Assembly: GCA_021792815.1 (NCBI GenBank)
Contig: JAJYTX010000114.1
Coordinates: 1-7,463 of the forward strand
Length of the DNA: 7,463 nt
Reading direction: 5' to 3'
DNA from: Pseudomonadota bacterium
Lineage (GTDB): Bacteria; Pseudomonadota; Gammaproteobacteria; Steroidobacterales; Steroidobacteraceae
Of the stretch, positions 7,106-7,463 are shown piece after piece. Each line of letters begins with the position of its first letter. Within the stretch, counting starts at the first letter, position 1. The position numbers were made by a program, and so were the translations under genes. A model generated the notes under the pieces. It ran no database searches, was not told the origin of the DNA, and worked only from the letters and a program-made list of their open reading frames with translations.

Positions 7106-7463
7106 TCAGGTGAGGTAGGCCTGCTGCTGCGCAAGCGGTGGCGGAGTGTACTGATACATCCAGGTCTCCGACAGCGCCTGACCGTGCAGGGAAAGATAAA
7201 GCCTGAGGTCGATCGGCTGCTCATCCTGCCCCGGGACGAGGTCGAACATGGCGCGCCAGCCGCCGATAGGCGTGAGCGGTCGCGCCGAAACGATCTGCAC
7301 CTGGCCGCTCGAGGCGCTGATCACGGGCACGACGTGGTCGGCGTGCGCGAGCATCGGCAGGTCTCCGCCGACGAAATCGACCACGAAGCGCCAGGAGAAC
7401 TCCTTGCGTGGTTGTCCGACGACGCCCCCGATCCCGTCGCGGGTCGCTTGCACGTGCGCGAGC
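7106..7463 (-). CDS. C-terminal part of an OpgG/OpgD family osmoregulated periplasmic glucan biosynthesis protein (partial)
   Basis: The minus-strand frame is open from the right edge to its stop at 7106 and gives about 119 residues, the C-terminal immunoglobulin-like end of a glucan biosynthesis protein. Diagnostic segments are RFVVDFVGGDLPML, a central SASSGQVQIVSARPLTP strand pair, GGWRAMFDLVPG, and IDLRLYLSLHGQALSETWMYQY just before a short proline/glutamine-rich tail. In E. coli the periplasmic OpgG and OpgD act in building or modifying the beta-glucan backbone made by OpgH. The fragment does not allow a confident choice between OpgG and OpgD, so no symbol is given. The start, signal peptide and N-terminal catalytic domain lie beyond the window. 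It faces the ATP-grasp gene tail to tail across 21 bases, with no clear terminator between them. Confidence 0.85.
   Translation of the reverse strand, partial: LAHVQATRDGIGGVVGQPRKEFSWRFVVDFVGGDLPMLAHADHVVPVISASSGQVQIVSARPLTPIGGWRAMFDLVPGQDEQPIDLRLYLSLHGQALSETWMYQYTPPPLAQQQAYLT

Overview
The window is GC-rich (about two thirds G+C by eye), with high G/C at third codon positions, no CRISPR array, no RNA gene and no mobile element that I can see. Protein content points to a Gram-negative proteobacterium, most likely a gammaproteobacterium: a long periplasmic tail-specific protease of the E. coli Prc/Tsp type, an OpgG/OpgD-type osmoregulated periplasmic glucan protein, and a proteobacterial N-carbamoylputrescine amidase. 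The genus cannot be fixed from this sequence alone.

Layout, left to right. (1) Bases 1-103 hold the last 33 codons of an unidentified plus-strand gene. It is followed by a poorly explained 188-base stretch and then a plus-strand gene for a 350-residue coiled-coil protein of unknown function (292-1344). (2) A 98-base convergent gap with a hairpin separates this from a minus-strand pair: a small two-pass membrane protein (about 3923-3639) followed after 48 bases by prc (3590-1443). (3) A divergent control region (about 3963-4114) carries an interrupted 21-bp palindrome directly abutting a CATAAT box. (4) A compact plus-strand operon follows: a Gfo/Idh/MocA sugar-nucleotide-type dehydrogenase (4115-5101), aguB overlapping it by 8 bases (5094-6044), and a DcsG/glutathione-synthetase-like ATP-grasp ligase 11 bases further on (6056-7084). 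(5) After a 21-base convergent gap, the C-terminal end of an OpgG/OpgD family gene runs off the right edge on the minus strand (7463-7106).

Functionally there is an envelope theme (Prc, its small membrane neighbour, the periplasmic glucan protein, and possibly the dehydrogenase if it feeds lipid A or surface sugars). There is also a small-molecule operon whose three enzyme types (NAD-dependent sugar oxidation, carbamoyl-amine hydrolysis, ATP-dependent ligation) do not belong to one textbook pathway. That operon with its palindromic operator candidate, and the reading frame that runs past the amber stop at 101 into an ATGA junction with the coiled-coil gene, are the parts I find most worth following up. 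Nothing here is clearly a new defence or mobile system; most of the window is ordinary chromosome.
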